Origin: Sutcliffiella horikoshii
Lineage (GTDB): Bacteria; Bacillota; Bacilli; Bacillales; Bacillaceae_I
Direction: 5' to 3'
Length of the DNA stretch: 64,000 bases
Assembly (NCBI RefSeq): GCF_021991925.1
Contig: NZ_RXZI01000002.1
Location: forward strand, 62,001-126,000
In this document: positions 1 to 9,688 of the stretch, in pieces
Numbering within the stretch: position 1 is the stretch's first letter
Layout: every line of letters begins with the position of its first letter
The notes under the pieces: generated by a model
The model's database searches: none
What the model saw: only the letters and a program-made list of their open reading frames with translations
Told to the model about the DNA's origin: nothing
Translations under genes and position numbers: made by a program

Positions 1-65
1 TGTTTATAGGTGGTGTCTTGCTTAAGGTACCTTTTTAGCAAGTATGCCTGCTCTTTATTATAGGC

Positions 66-219
66 TGTTTTCGTAAATTTTGTTGCTGTTTCAGATACTC
101 AAAATAGCCGTTATATGACGTGCTCTTTTATCAGCATACTACTTGTGATTTTCAGGGTATGTAAGCAATGAAAAGTCCAATTTCCGACTTTTTACCAATG
201 AATAGCAACAATCTTCGAG
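66..219 (+). repeat. Intergenic TTGTTGCT/AGCAACAA-ended repeat, copy 1
   Basis: The stretch upstream of mqo has no gene. It starts near TTCGTAAATTTTGTTGCT and ends near GAATAGCAACAATCTT, so its ends are partly inverted. The right-hand part (about 170-219) matches, in reverse complement, the sequence at 28104-28150, including shared GACTTTTT and ATAGCAACAATCTT blocks. Copy 1 is about 150 bp and copy 2 about 80 bp, as if internally deleted. No coding capacity is seen. It may also carry the mqo promoter, but I see no clear one. Confidence 0.5.
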
Positions 220-253
220 AAACGAGCTTTTTTATAAACTTAGGGGATGTGTA

Positions 254-1765
254 ATGATGAGCAACATGCAGAAAAAAACAGACGTTATCTTAATTGGTGC
301 CGGGGTCATGAGTGCGACGCTTGGATCGTTATTGAAGGAGTTAGCGCCAGATTGGGAGATTAAAGTATTTGAGAAGCTGGCAAGCGCTGGGGAAGAGAGC
401 TCGAATGAATGGAATAATGCGGGTACGGGACATGCGGCACTGTGCGAACTTAACTATACATCCGTGAAAGCGGACGGCTCCATTGATATCAGCAAGGCGG
501 TCAAAGTGAACGAACAGTTCCAACTTTCCAGACAGTATTGGTCCTATCTTGTAAAACGCAACCTGATTAGCAATCCGCAGGACTTTATCATGCCAATACC
601 ACATATCAGCTTTGTGGAAGGGACAGAAAATGTCACGTTTTTGAAAAAACGGATGGAAGCGCTGTCAAGAAATCCGTTGTTCAAAGGCATGGAATATTCC
701 GAGGATCCGGCAAAACTAAAAGAATGGATGCCTCTTATGATGGAAGGGCGCACCTCGAAGGAGCCGATTGCGGCAACGAAAATTGACTCTGGTACAGATG
801 TAAATTTTGGTGCGTTGACCCGCATGTTGTTTGACCATTTAGAGAAAAGCAACGTGGAAGTCCATTATGAGCATAGTGTGGAGGACCTGAAGCGTGCCAA
901 GGACGGCTCTTGGGAATTGAAAATCCGTGATATCAAATCTGGAAAAGTCGAATCTCATTATGCCAAGTTCGTCTTTATCGGCGGGGGTGGCGGAAGCTTG
1001 CCGCTATTGCAGAAAACCGGTATCCCGGAATCAAAGAATATTGGCGGTTTCCCGGTAAGTGGCCTCTTCCTTGTATGTAACAATCCGGAGGTCGTCGAGA
1101 AGCATCATGCGAAAGTCTATGGAAAGGCAAAAGTTGGAGCTCCTCCGATGTCTGTACCGCATCTTGATACAAGGTATATCAACAACAAGAAGAGTCTGCT
1201 GTTCGGCCCATTTGCAGGCTTCTCACCAAAGTTTTTGAAAACAGGCTCCAATCTGGATTTAATCGGCTCCGTGAAGCCGTATAATGTCATGACGATGTTA
1301 TCGGCAGGATTCAAGGAAATGGCTCTGACGAAATATTTGATTCAACAGGTGTTGCTATCCAATGAAAAGCGTATGGATGAGCTGCGCGAGTTTATCCCGA
1401 ACGCGAAAAGCGAAGATTGGGAGATTGTCGTGGCGGGTCAACGTGTTCAAGTCATCAAGGATACAGAAGCTGGCGGCAAAGGAACACTTCAATTCGGTAC
1501 GGAAGTGGTCAGCGCCAGTGACGGTTCGATAGCAGCATTGCTGGGAGCTTCTCCAGGGGCTTCTACCGCTGTTCATGTCATGCTGGAGGTCTTTGAGAAA
1601 TGCTTCCCAGAGCAGATGTTTGAATGGAAAGAGAAAATCCAAGAGATGATACCGAGCTATGGTGTATCTTTAGTAGATAACCCTGCACTATTTGATGAGC
1701 TTTTTGCATCCACGGCGGAAACTCTTTTTCTTAGTAAGGAACAAAAAGTGCTTTCCTTTCATTAA
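254..1765 (+). CDS. mqo: Malate:quinone oxidoreductase
   Basis: This FAD-dependent peripheral membrane enzyme oxidises malate to oxaloacetate and passes electrons to the quinone pool, by-passing NAD-linked malate dehydrogenase. The N-terminus has the dinucleotide-binding fold with a [10 protein letters not shown] motif (about residues 16-25), followed by the Mqo-typical [18 protein letters not shown] stretch and a C-terminal GASPGAST motif. The length of 503 aa is normal for the family. Translation may start at the first or second of two adjacent ATGs after AGGGGATG. The gene stands alone and is followed by a terminator hairpin. Confidence 0.95.
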   Translation: MMSNMQKKTDVILIGAGVMSATLGSLLKELAPDWEIKVFEKLASAGEESSNEWNNAGTGHAALCELNYTSVKADGSIDISKAVKVNEQFQLSRQYWSYLVKRNLISNPQDFIMPIPHISFVEGTENVTFLKKRMEALSRNPLFKGMEYSEDPAKLKEWMPLMMEGRTSKEPIAATKIDSGTDVNFGALTRMLFDHLEKSNVEVHYEHSVEDLKRAKDGSWELKIRDIKSGKVESHYAKFVFIGGGGGSLPLLQKTGIPESKNIGGFPVSGLFLVCNNPEVVEKHHAKVYGKAKVGAPPMSVPHLDTRYINNKKSLLFGPFAGFSPKFLKTGSNLDLIGSVKPYNVMTMLSAGFKEMALTKYLIQQVLLSNEKRMDELREFIPNAKSEDWEIVVAGQRVQVIKDTEAGGKGTLQFGTEVVSASDGSIAALLGASPGASTAVHVMLEVFEKCFPEQMFEWKEKIQEMIPSYGVSLVDNPALFDELFASTAETLFLSKEQKVLSFH

Positions 1766-1781
1766 AATTAGAATAAACGGT

Positions 1782-1817
1782 AAAACCTTCGATCCTCCAC
1801 TGGATTGAAGGTTTTTT
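1782..1817 (+). terminator. Rho-independent terminator of mqo
   Basis: The stem AAAACCTTCGATCC pairs with GGATTGAAGGTTTT (one G-T wobble) around a short loop and is followed by a run of T. Confidence 0.85.
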
Positions 1818-1904
1818 TGTTGCTTTTAAAGCCGGAAACTTGAGATGGAGATTCCAACTTCTGTATGCTGAAAGTAATAACCAAGATTTTAAGGAGGTAT
1901 TTTT

Positions 1905-2771
1905 ATGAAAAAGGCTAATCGAGTAATCAGGGACCACTGGAAGGTGCAATATAAAAATCCAGGTTATCCCCATGTCCAGCAAGGGTGGGTATTGCCCCCG
2001 GACCGGATGTATGAGTATGACCCGTTCATCCTGATGGCGGATGATTGGTTCAAGCGGGGAACCTTCTCCGATCACCCTCACAGGGGCTTCCAAACCATTA
2101 CCTATGTGATCGATGGCAGGCTAGAGCATACCGATAACCAGGGCGGTCATTCTGTCTTGCACGCAGGGGATGTCCAGTACATGAATGCGGGGAGCGGCGC
2201 CCGCCATGCCGAGGAAGCGGTCGATGAGGATGTCATCCACACGTTGCAGCTCTGGTTGAATTTGCCGAAGAGCTTGAAGCAAACGGATTCCTCGTATCAG
2301 AATGTTCTTTTGGAAGATGCTCCTTTGGTCGAAGTGGACGGTGGTTCGTTGCGAATCTACTCGGGAAGTGTGGAGGGAGTGACAGGTACGATGAACTCAT
2401 TGGTCCCAATTAATATGTTTGAAATCTACTTGAGAGCAGGAGAGCAATATTCTTTGGAGTTGCCTGCAAATCACAATGGTCACGTGTACATGCTGCAAGG
2501 CAAGATGAGTTTTGGAATAGAAGGAGATGGAGTGGTGACGTTAGGGAAAACAGAGGCGGGGCTACTGTCTTACGATGAGAAGGCGAAAGATGGGGAGACG
2601 GATGTTCTTCACATCAAGGCTTTGGAGCGGTCGAAAATGCTAATCTATACAGGTAAGCCTATTGGGGAGCCCCTTGTTGCGAGAGGACCGTTTGTGATGA
2701 ATACCGAGGCGGAGATTGAGGAGGCGTTTGAGGACTACCGTAGGGGAAGGTTTGGGCCGTCTTCCCAATAA
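1905..2771 (+). CDS. Pirin family protein
   Basis: This is a bicupin protein of the pirin family, a group that includes quercetin 2,3-dioxygenases and redox or iron-linked regulators; the substrate here is unknown. The N-terminal cupin carries the metal-ligand pattern HPHRGFQT (about residue 61) with a downstream H and E in GARHAEE (about residue 104), as in YhhW/YhaK-type pirins. The pirin hallmark MNAGSG precedes it. The length of 288 aa fits the family. The start is set by AAGGAGGT eight bases upstream. It lies alone between mqo and the YibE/F genes. Confidence 0.9.
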   Translation: MKKANRVIRDHWKVQYKNPGYPHVQQGWVLPPDRMYEYDPFILMADDWFKRGTFSDHPHRGFQTITYVIDGRLEHTDNQGGHSVLHAGDVQYMNAGSGARHAEEAVDEDVIHTLQLWLNLPKSLKQTDSSYQNVLLEDAPLVEVDGGSLRIYSGSVEGVTGTMNSLVPINMFEIYLRAGEQYSLELPANHNGHVYMLQGKMSFGIEGDGVVTLGKTEAGLLSYDEKAKDGETDVLHIKALERSKMLIYTGKPIGEPLVARGPFVMNTEAEIEEAFEDYRRGRFGPSSQ

Positions 2772-2843
2772 TAGCGGAGCATTTTTTTAAAGGTTGGTTG
2801 ATAGATAGGGTAAATATAGTTATTATAGGCGAAGGTGAAGCTT

Positions 2844-2866
2844 GAAACGATAATTGGTATCGTTTC
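2844..2866. promoter_or_regulatory. Perfect inverted repeat upstream of the yibE-like gene
   Basis: GAAACGATA and TATCGTTTC form a perfect 9-bp inverted repeat around a 5-base loop about 70 bases upstream of the YibE/F pair. No T-run follows, so an operator is more likely than a terminator. The binding protein is unknown. Confidence 0.4.
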
Positions 2867-2933
2867 GACAACCAGTTATGGGAGCTTACATATTTACTAT
2901 CTATTTTGTTCAAATAGGGAAATGAGGATGGAC

Positions 2934-4055
2934 ATGTTAAACACTACCAAACGTAAATATATACTACTCTACCTTATTTTAGCCATCTGCATGTTCTCCT
3001 CCTTTTTCTTTGTCCAACATAACCATTCCTTTTATGACCGGCCAATAGCCAAAGTAGTGGATACAAAGCTTGAGGATCAGAAAAAGCTAGTTGATATGTA
3101 CGAGAATGAAGATGTCCTATACAGGCAGCAGGTTATTGCGGAAATGCAAAACGGACAGCACAAAGGTGAGCGAATCTCTTTAATAAATGAGTATTCGAAT
3201 TCCGGGGGTTACGACCAGGAATACCGTGTTGGTAATGAACTTTTTGTTTCCTTCCAATCTTCCCAAGAAGAGGGTGCCATGCTAAAAGGTAACATAGAGG
3301 ACGTGAAGCGGGATAAATTTCTTCTTTTAACGGCATGGTTCTTTGTCTTGGTGTTAGTACTAGTAGGAAAAAAACAGGGAATATACTCGATCGTAAGTCT
3401 CGTCGTGAACGCGATGTTACTCTCCTATGCATTAACTATTTATATGAAATCCTCCAATATTAGCTTGGTGTTGATATGTGGCATCAGTGCCATTTTGTTC
3501 ACGGTCATTTCTCTCTTGCTGGTGAATGGACGGAATGAAAAGTCCTATGCGGCGGTCATATCGACCTTACTGGGCACGTTGGCATTAATGCTCATTACCT
3601 ATCTCGTTATCGGGGCGACTTCCGGCAATGGATTAAGGTATGAGGACATGCAGTTTTTAACTCGGCCTCCTGAGGTGGTGTTCACGGCTGGGATCTTGGT
3701 GGGGTCGCTCGGTGCGGTAATGGATATTGCCATTACGATGTCCTCTTCCATTTTCAGCTTATATGAAAAGAAGCCGAACATATCGGTTAAGGCACTCGTG
3801 GCATCTGGAATGGATATCGGGAAAGATATCATGGGAACCATGACCAACATTTTGTTCTTCGCTTATGTGAGCGGTTCTATTCCCATCCTGATTTTATATT
3901 TCATGAACGCTTCTCCTTTCGGCTACACCCTATCCCTTACCCTTTCCTTAGAGCTTGCCAGGGCGTTGGCTGGGGGAATAGGAATTGTGCTGACGATTCC
4001 AATCGGTTTATATGTGTCGATATTTTTTGTCAATCGGAAGAGGGCGAGGGCATGA
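2934..4055 (+). CDS. YibE/F family membrane protein (first of pair)
   Basis: A multi-pass membrane protein of the YibE/F family, whose function is not established. It has an N-terminal membrane anchor (about residues 8-27 from the chosen start), an extracytoplasmic segment of about 110 residues, then about seven hydrophobic helices. The conserved GSLGAVMDIAITMSSSI and GMDIGKDIMGTMTNILFF motifs are present. In-frame starts exist at 2835, 2922, 2928 and 2934; GAGG six bases before 2934 makes that ATG the best choice. It overlaps its paralog at 4052 by four bases (ATGA), so the two are probably co-translated subunits of one complex. Confidence 0.85.
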   Translation: MLNTTKRKYILLYLILAICMFSSFFFVQHNHSFYDRPIAKVVDTKLEDQKKLVDMYENEDVLYRQQVIAEMQNGQHKGERISLINEYSNSGGYDQEYRVGNELFVSFQSSQEEGAMLKGNIEDVKRDKFLLLTAWFFVLVLVLVGKKQGIYSIVSLVVNAMLLSYALTIYMKSSNISLVLICGISAILFTVISLLLVNGRNEKSYAAVISTLLGTLALMLITYLVIGATSGNGLRYEDMQFLTRPPEVVFTAGILVGSLGAVMDIAITMSSSIFSLYEKKPNISVKALVASGMDIGKDIMGTMTNILFFAYVSGSIPILILYFMNASPFGYTLSLTLSLELARALAGGIGIVLTIPIGLYVSIFFVNRKRARA

Positions 4056-4819
4056 ATGTATTAATGGTACTTGCAGCGATTTTGTTCCTCTTGATGGTTC
4101 TTGTTGGTGGGAAAAAAGGGGTGCGTTCCTTCATTGCACTCTTCGTTAATTTCGGTGTACTTTTTATGACCATACTGTTTATGACAGATCCCAATGCCAA
4201 TCCGATTGTCCTGACCTTGATAGCCTGCATCATCATTAGCTGTGTCAGCCTGTTTTATATTAATGAATGGAACGTCAAAACAACCATTGCATTTATTTCG
4301 ACGATCATTTCGATCATCATCATGCTACTTTTTATATTTTTTATCACGAAATATTCCATGATCCAGGGGTTCAGTGAAGAGGAAATAGAAGAGATGGGCA
4401 TGTATTCCATGTATCTAGGAGTAGATTTTGTGAAAATTGGGGCTTCCGTCATCATCATGAGTACAATCGGCGCCATGGTTGATATTGCCATCTCCATCAC
4501 CTCCCCCATGCGTGAAATACATCATCATAACCCGAACATCAGCCGAAAAGAGCTGTTTCTGTCCGGAATGAGCATAGGAAGGGATATTTTAGGGACAAGT
4601 GCCAACACCATCTTTTTCGCCTTTTTCGGAGGCTATCTGGCCTTGCTTATCTGGTTTAAGGAACTGTCCTATTCTGCCGGGCAGATCATCAATTCTAAAG
4701 TGTTCAGTGCCGAGATGATCACGATCCTTTGTGCCGGGACAGGTATCGCCATTGTGATTCCAATCGCTTCCTGGATTACGGCGTATGTTTTAGTGAAAAC
4801 AAATAAGGAAGGGCATTAG
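4052..4819 (+). CDS. YibE/F family membrane protein (second of pair)
   Basis: This 255-aa protein is a paralog of the preceding gene. It lacks the large N-terminal extracytoplasmic domain but keeps the membrane core, with STIGAMVDIAISITS and GMSIGRDILGTSANTIFF motifs aligned to the same motifs in the first protein. The ATG overlaps the previous stop. The pair probably forms a heteromeric membrane complex; transport of a small molecule has been guessed for the family but the substrate is not known. Confidence 0.85.
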   Translation: MNVLMVLAAILFLLMVLVGGKKGVRSFIALFVNFGVLFMTILFMTDPNANPIVLTLIACIIISCVSLFYINEWNVKTTIAFISTIISIIIMLLFIFFITKYSMIQGFSEEEIEEMGMYSMYLGVDFVKIGASVIIMSTIGAMVDIAISITSPMREIHHHNPNISRKELFLSGMSIGRDILGTSANTIFFAFFGGYLALLIWFKELSYSAGQIINSKVFSAEMITILCAGTGIAIVIPIASWITAYVLVKTNKEGH

Positions 4820-4856
4820 AGGGAGAAGGTTACCATTCTCCCTCTTTCCTTTTTTT
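4818..4856 (+). terminator. Terminator of the yibE/F operon
   Basis: GAGGGAGAA pairs perfectly with TTCTCCCTC around an 8-base loop and is followed by TTTCC and a T-run. It begins at the stop codon. Confidence 0.9.
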
Positions 4857-4943
4857 ACCCTCCAACAATTTACCTGAAAAGAATAGTCTATTAAAGCCCT
4901 TTCAGTTAAGATGAAGGCAGTATGTTTTTATTGGAGGAAATGA

Positions 4944-5810
4944 ATGATTAAATTAATGGCAGATTCAACTTGTGATTTATCCAACGAAGTGCTGGAGATG
5001 TATGACATTAGTTTGGCACCATTGAGCATTAATATTGAGGGGAAGACCTTTAAAGATAGAGTTGACATAGAACCTGATGAATTTTACGGCATGATGGAGG
5101 CACTTTCGGAGTTTCCGACGACAGGGATGCCTAGTCCGGTGGAGTACCTGAACATTATCAAGGAGGCCATCGAGAGTGGCTACAAGGAAATCCTTTGCAT
5201 TTGCATGTCCAGTGGGACAAGTGGATCCCACCAGTCAGCTGAACTGGCCAAAGGATATTTCTTTGAGGAGAATCCAGATTCACCAGTGAAAATTCATGTG
5301 GTAGATTCCAGATGTATGAGTCATGGAAGCGGCTGGCTTTTGTTGAAGAGCGCGATGATGAGGGAGAAAGGCGCCTCTTTCCAAGAGTTGATTGATTTTA
5401 ATGAGAACTATAAAACCAATGTGAAACACTTTTTGTCCGTGGACGATCTGGATCATTTAATCAAAAGTGGAAGGCTGTCAAATGCCAGTGCATTCCTCGG
5501 AAAGCTGCTGATGCTTAAGCCGATTATGACCATGAAAAATGGGAAAGGCGCCATCGTTGCGAAGGAAAGAGGCTTGAAAAGGGTTCTCAAGCATTATGTG
5601 GAGGAGTTCATCAAGCGGAATGATGAAGCGGTGACCGACTTTATTATCATCGGCTACACATCTGACATCAAGATTGCCGAGAACCTGAAAGTGAAGCTAG
5701 AAAAGGAAACAGATTTTACCGGAGCCATTCACATCATGCAAATGGGGGTATCTGTTGGAACCCATGTGGGACTTGGTGCCCTTTCCATGTTCTTTGTTGA
5801 AAAAAAATAA
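4944..5810 (+). CDS. DegV family fatty-acid-binding protein
   Basis: A DegV/FakB-family protein. Members bind fatty acids and some present them to the kinase FakA for phosphorylation and phospholipid synthesis. The N-terminal DSTCDLS motif (about residue 7), the central SSGTSGSHQSA motif and the VDSRCMSHGSG motif near residues 127-137 are typical. The length of 288 aa is normal. A GGAGG site six to eight bases upstream fixes the start. The gene is monocistronic, with terminators on both sides. Which lipid it binds cannot be told from sequence. Confidence 0.92.
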   Translation: MIKLMADSTCDLSNEVLEMYDISLAPLSINIEGKTFKDRVDIEPDEFYGMMEALSEFPTTGMPSPVEYLNIIKEAIESGYKEILCICMSSGTSGSHQSAELAKGYFFEENPDSPVKIHVVDSRCMSHGSGWLLLKSAMMREKGASFQELIDFNENYKTNVKHFLSVDDLDHLIKSGRLSNASAFLGKLLMLKPIMTMKNGKGAIVAKERGLKRVLKHYVEEFIKRNDEAVTDFIIIGYTSDIKIAENLKVKLEKETDFTGAIHIMQMGVSVGTHVGLGALSMFFVEKK

Positions 5811-5817
5811 TGTCCGT

Positions 5818-5848
5818 GAAGCCACCCATAGAGGTGGTTTTTTTTTTT
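5818..5848 (+). terminator. Terminator of the degV-family gene
   Basis: GCCACC and GGTGGT form a short stem followed by ten or more T residues. Confidence 0.85.
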
Positions 5849-5943
5849 GAGAATTTTTATCCTAAGGGCTTTTGTGTTAGTGTTAGTATATTGGAATAAT
5901 AGTTTTAATTTTATAAAATCATACTACCAAAGGGGGGATCCAC

Positions 5944-7170
5944 ATGTCTTCAAAACAGAAGAACACGTACGATGATTTACAAAAGCCTAAAAGTAACTGG
6001 AGTGTCTTGCTTGGTGCGGCTTTCCTGATGGGGGCTTCTGCCATCGGGCCTGGATTCTTAACACAAACGGCTGTCTTCACCGAACAACTTTTAGCTAGCT
6101 TTGGATTCGTGATATTAATGTCCATCATCCTGGATATCGGGGTACAGGTAAATGTATGGAGAATCATTGCGGTTTCTAAAAGAAGGGGGCAGGATATTGC
6201 CAATATGGTCCTACCTGGACTTGGGTATTTCCTCGCTTTTGCCGTTGCCTTGGGTGGTCTTGCATTCAACGTAGGTAACATTGGTGGAGCGGGCCTCGGA
6301 ATGAATGTACTTTTCGGTATCGATGTGCGAATTGGAGCCGTCATCACCGCTGCCATTGCCATAGGGATTTTCCTATCCAAAGAGGCAGGAGTGGCAATGG
6401 ACAAGATTGCTCGTTATTTGGGGTTGATGATGGTTTTGCTCACCCTTTATGTGGCATTCCAGAGCAATCCACCTGTAGGTGAGGCTGTTTTCCGTACGTT
6501 CGCACCGGAAACGATTGATGTCTTTGCCATCATCACCCTGGTTGGGGGAACAGTTGGGGGCTATATCACGTTCGCTGGTGGACACAGGCTATTGGACGCC
6601 GGAATCAGCGGAAAGGAAAACCTGCATCATGTGACGAAGAGTTCTGTATCAGGAATTGTCATCGCTTCCATCATGCGAATCTTCTTGTTCCTTGCCGTGC
6701 TTGGTGTTGTTGCCACCGGCTTTACATTAGATCCAAACAATCCACCTGCATCCGTGTTCATGGAGGCAGCGGGAATGGTTGGTTATAAAATGTTCGGTCT
6801 TGTGCTCTGGGCTGCGGGGATCACCTCTGTTGTCGGGGCAGCTTATACATCCGTTTCCTTTTTACGAACATTGTCTAAAAAGATTGATCGAAATAACTCG
6901 AAGGTCATCATTGGGTTCATTGTCGTTTCCACAATTATTTTTGCTTTCATCGGCGAGCCAGTTCTATTGTTGATCTTGGCAGGTGCGTTTAACGGACTTA
7001 TTCTGCCTGTCGCACTTGGAACACTTCTGATAGCAGCTTACAAAAAAGAGATTGTCGGGGATTACAAACACCCATTGTGGCTGACGATTTTTGGTGCAGT
7101 TGTGTTTATCGCAACAGCTTACTTGGCAGCGGTCACGTTAATCAACCAGGTGCCAAAGCTGTTCTCATAA
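5944..7170 (+). CDS. Nramp-like membrane carrier (YcsG type)
   Basis: A 408-aa membrane protein with about eleven hydrophobic segments that resembles the Nramp fold and B. subtilis YcsG. The metal-binding signatures of true Nramp transporters are missing. Helix 1 reads AIGPGFLTQT where canonical proteins have the DPGN motif, so Asp and Asn are replaced. Helix 6 reads GGTVGGYITFAGGHRLL where MPH is expected. It is therefore unlikely to carry Mn2+ or Fe2+ in the usual way. It leads the 5-oxoprolinase operon, with pxpB 29 bases downstream, which suggests import of 5-oxoproline or a related compound (inference). Its RBS is AAAGGGGGGATC. Confidence 0.8.
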   Translation: MSSKQKNTYDDLQKPKSNWSVLLGAAFLMGASAIGPGFLTQTAVFTEQLLASFGFVILMSIILDIGVQVNVWRIIAVSKRRGQDIANMVLPGLGYFLAFAVALGGLAFNVGNIGGAGLGMNVLFGIDVRIGAVITAAIAIGIFLSKEAGVAMDKIARYLGLMMVLLTLYVAFQSNPPVGEAVFRTFAPETIDVFAIITLVGGTVGGYITFAGGHRLLDAGISGKENLHHVTKSSVSGIVIASIMRIFLFLAVLGVVATGFTLDPNNPPASVFMEAAGMVGYKMFGLVLWAAGITSVVGAAYTSVSFLRTLSKKIDRNNSKVIIGFIVVSTIIFAFIGEPVLLLILAGAFNGLILPVALGTLLIAAYKKEIVGDYKHPLWLTIFGAVVFIATAYLAAVTLINQVPKLFS

Positions 7171-7199
7171 TATAGACAGAACTTAGGAGGGGAGCCAAA

Positions 7200-7946
7200 T
7201 TGAAAGTCCAATTTCACCCATTAGGGGATACAGGAATACAGGTTCTATTTGGGTCCGACATATCAGAAAAAACGAATTATCAGATTAGACTGATTGCGGA
7301 TACCCTTAGGAAGCAAGAGGTAGAAGGTATTATAGAGTGGGTGCCGGCCTATACGACGCTCACCATTTTCTATCAACCAGATAAAATCATCTATAAGGAT
7401 TTGTGCAAAAAGCTCGAGGATATTCTAGACCAATTACAGAGGGAAGAGGTACAGTCCAACTCTACTGTCTATGAAATCCCTGTCTTGTATGGAGGGGAGG
7501 TCGGGCCTGACTTGTCAGAGGTGGCAAGCTGCAATGGTTTGACAGAAGATGAAGTCGTAGCTATCCATTCTGCCCAGTCCTATCTTATATACATGATGGG
7601 GTTTGTCCCGGGCTTTCCTTACTTGGGTGGCATGGCGAAAGATATTGCCACACCAAGACGAGAAAATCCAAGGGTAAAAATCGAGGCTGGATCTGTAGGA
7701 ATAGCGGGGGAGCAAACAGGTGTCTATCCTTTAGAAACTCCAGGCGGCTGGCAGATTATCGGGAAGACGCCCGTAAAGCTCTATGATCCAGATAGGGAGG
7801 AGCCGATCCTTTTATCTGCCGGAGATTATATCCGCTTCGTTCCTGTTGGGCAAAAAGAATATGAAAAGATAGAAGAAGCCATCAAGCTTGATAAATATAA
7901 GGTGAAAAGCTATGAAAAAGGGGGAGGACATGATGAAAACCATTGA
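7200..7946 (+). CDS. pxpB: 5-oxoprolinase subunit PxpB (KipI family)
   Basis: One of three subunits of the ATP-dependent prokaryotic 5-oxoprolinase, which opens 5-oxoproline to glutamate. In B. subtilis the ortholog KipI was first described as an inhibitor of the sporulation kinase KinA. The family motif GFVPGFPYLGG (about residues 137-147) and the TPGGWQIIGKTP stretch are present. The 248-aa length is normal. The start is TTG, seven bases after AGGAGGGG. It lies between the Nramp-like gene and pxpA and overlaps pxpA by about 14 bases. Confidence 0.93.
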   Translation: MKVQFHPLGDTGIQVLFGSDISEKTNYQIRLIADTLRKQEVEGIIEWVPAYTTLTIFYQPDKIIYKDLCKKLEDILDQLQREEVQSNSTVYEIPVLYGGEVGPDLSEVASCNGLTEDEVVAIHSAQSYLIYMMGFVPGFPYLGGMAKDIATPRRENPRVKIEAGSVGIAGEQTGVYPLETPGGWQIIGKTPVKLYDPDREEPILLSAGDYIRFVPVGQKEYEKIEEAIKLDKYKVKSYEKGGGHDENH

Positions 7947-8709
7947 TCTGAACAGTGATTTAGGCGAAAGCTATGGAGCGTATACCATCGGAAATGATCA
8001 GGAAGTGCTGAAGTATATTTCGTCTGCAAACATTGCCTGCGGGTTTCATGCCGGGGATTACAATGTGTTGATGGAAACCGTCAAGACAGCTGCAGGCCTT
8101 GGAGTTTCCATTGGGGCCCACCCTGGATTCCCTGACCTGGCGGGGTTTGGTCGACGTGATATGCTTATGAACCGGGAAGAGATCTTCAACCTAGTAGTCT
8201 ATCAGATCGGAGCAATACAGGCTGCTGCAAAAGTATATGGCACACACGTCCATCATGTGAAGCCGCACGGTGCTTTGTATAACTTGGCATCTAAAGACAG
8301 TGAGGTGGCTATGGCCATTGCAGAAGGGGTCCATGCGGTCGATTCAAATCTGATTTTATTCGGCTTGGCAGGAAGTGAACTCGTCCGGGCAGGAGAAAAA
8401 ATCGGCTTAAAAGTGGCGCAGGAAGTATTCGCCGATAGAACCTACCAACCTGATGGGACACTCACCCCAAGGTCCCATGCCAATGCGATGATACACGATG
8501 CGGATATTGCAGTAGAGCGCGTGCTGAGAATGGTGACGGAAGGAAAAGTGGAAGCCGTAGATGGACAGGACATTTCCATCCAAGCCGATACCATCTGTGT
8601 GCACGGAGATGAACCGGAAGCATTGGAGTTTGTGCGAAAGCTAAGAGCAAAATTAGAGGAAGAACAGGTGGAGATTCAAGCCTTTGGGGTGGTGGAAATC
8701 CATGAGTAA
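7933..8709 (+). CDS. pxpA: 5-oxoprolinase subunit PxpA (LamB/YcsF family)
   Basis: The LamB/YcsF-family subunit of 5-oxoprolinase. It has the diagnostic N-terminal DLNSDLGESYG, then NIACGFHAGD, GAHPGFPDL and HHVKPHGALYN motifs, in the usual order. I chose the ATG at 7933 because GGGGGAGG lies five bases upstream; upstream in-frame starts would add only a few residues. The gene overlaps pxpB upstream and pxpC downstream, as expected for subunits made in fixed ratio. Confidence 0.93.
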   Translation: MKTIDLNSDLGESYGAYTIGNDQEVLKYISSANIACGFHAGDYNVLMETVKTAAGLGVSIGAHPGFPDLAGFGRRDMLMNREEIFNLVVYQIGAIQAAAKVYGTHVHHVKPHGALYNLASKDSEVAMAIAEGVHAVDSNLILFGLAGSELVRAGEKIGLKVAQEVFADRTYQPDGTLTPRSHANAMIHDADIAVERVLRMVTEGKVEAVDGQDISIQADTICVHGDEPEALEFVRKLRAKLEEEQVEIQAFGVVEIHE

Positions 8710-9646
8710 ACCTCTGTTTCAAGTAATGAAACCAGGCCTATTAACAACCTTTCAGGATTTAGGGCGAACAGGACTTCAGGAATTTGGGGTGGTTGTTTCA
8801 GGCGCGATGGATGAGTACGCCCTTCAGATAGGTAACCTTTTGGTCGGGAACGATAAAGGAGAGGCAGCACTCGAAGTCACCATCGTGGGACCAGAGCTGA
8901 AGGCGCTGGAGGATATGGTGGTCGCCATTTGCGGGGCCAATCTTTCTCCCAAGGTCAATGGGAAACAAGCACCCATGTGGAAGAGCTTCAAAGTTAAAAA
9001 GGGAGAGCTCCTTGAGTTTGGGAAGCCAATAGAGGGTGCCCGTTCTTATATTTGTGTGGCAGGTGGGTTCGATGTCCCGGTTGTAATGGGAAGTAAATCA
9101 ACCTTTTTAAAAGCGAAAATTGGCGGATTGAATGGCCGAGGGCTCGAGAAGGATGATATCTTGCACGGAGAAGGTCATGTTGGAGTGCGGACAGGTAGAT
9201 CCATCCATCCTGACAAAATCCCTACCTATAAAAAAGAGATGGAAATCAGGGTATGCCTCGGTCCTCATCTGGATGCCTTTCCTGAATCTTCTGTGGAAAC
9301 GTTCTTGTCCTCGACTTATGAAGTGACCCCACAATCAGACCGAATGGGGTATAGGATTAAGGGGCCGAAGATCGAACACAAAACATCCGCAGACATCATC
9401 TCGGAGGCCATTCCGCTTGGCGGGATTCAAGTTCCTGCAGACGGAAACCCGATACTTTTGATGGCCGATAGGCAGACAACCGGTGGATATACAAGGATCG
9501 CTACCGTCATTTCCTATGATATACCGCTGCTTGCCCAGGCCCAACCAGGCACGAAGATTCGTTTCCGTGACGTTACAGTAGAAGAAGCACAGGCTCTTTT
9601 TCAGAAGAGGGCCAAGCTTTTTCGCGTATTGGAGAAAGTTACGTGA
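8702..9646 (+). CDS. pxpC: 5-oxoprolinase subunit PxpC (KipA family)
   Basis: The biotin-dependent-carboxyltransferase-like subunit of 5-oxoprolinase (KipA in B. subtilis). Residues near the start show the family motif PGLLTTFQDLGRTGLQ, followed by GAMDEYA and, late in the protein, ADRQTTGGYTRIA. The ATG at 8702 overlaps the pxpA stop by eight bases and is preferred over the upstream 8684 start, which lies within pxpA. It is the last gene of the operon and is followed by a hairpin terminator. Confidence 0.93.
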   Translation: MSKPLFQVMKPGLLTTFQDLGRTGLQEFGVVVSGAMDEYALQIGNLLVGNDKGEAALEVTIVGPELKALEDMVVAICGANLSPKVNGKQAPMWKSFKVKKGELLEFGKPIEGARSYICVAGGFDVPVVMGSKSTFLKAKIGGLNGRGLEKDDILHGEGHVGVRTGRSIHPDKIPTYKKEMEIRVCLGPHLDAFPESSVETFLSSTYEVTPQSDRMGYRIKGPKIEHKTSADIISEAIPLGGIQVPADGNPILLMADRQTTGGYTRIATVISYDIPLLAQAQPGTKIRFRDVTVEEAQALFQKRAKLFRVLEKVT

Positions 9647-9656
9647 GGATTATCAG

Positions 9657-9688
9657 CATTAGGGGAGATTGCGCCCCTAGTGTTTTTA
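9657..9688 (+). terminator. Terminator of the pxp operon
   Basis: CATTAGGGG pairs with CCCCTAGTG (one wobble) and is followed by TTTTT. Confidence 0.8.

Noticed and set aside
5919-6404. Open frame of 161 codons antisense to the Nramp-like gene
   Set aside because: It is a shadow of a well-supported membrane protein gene, with no ribosome site or family resemblance.
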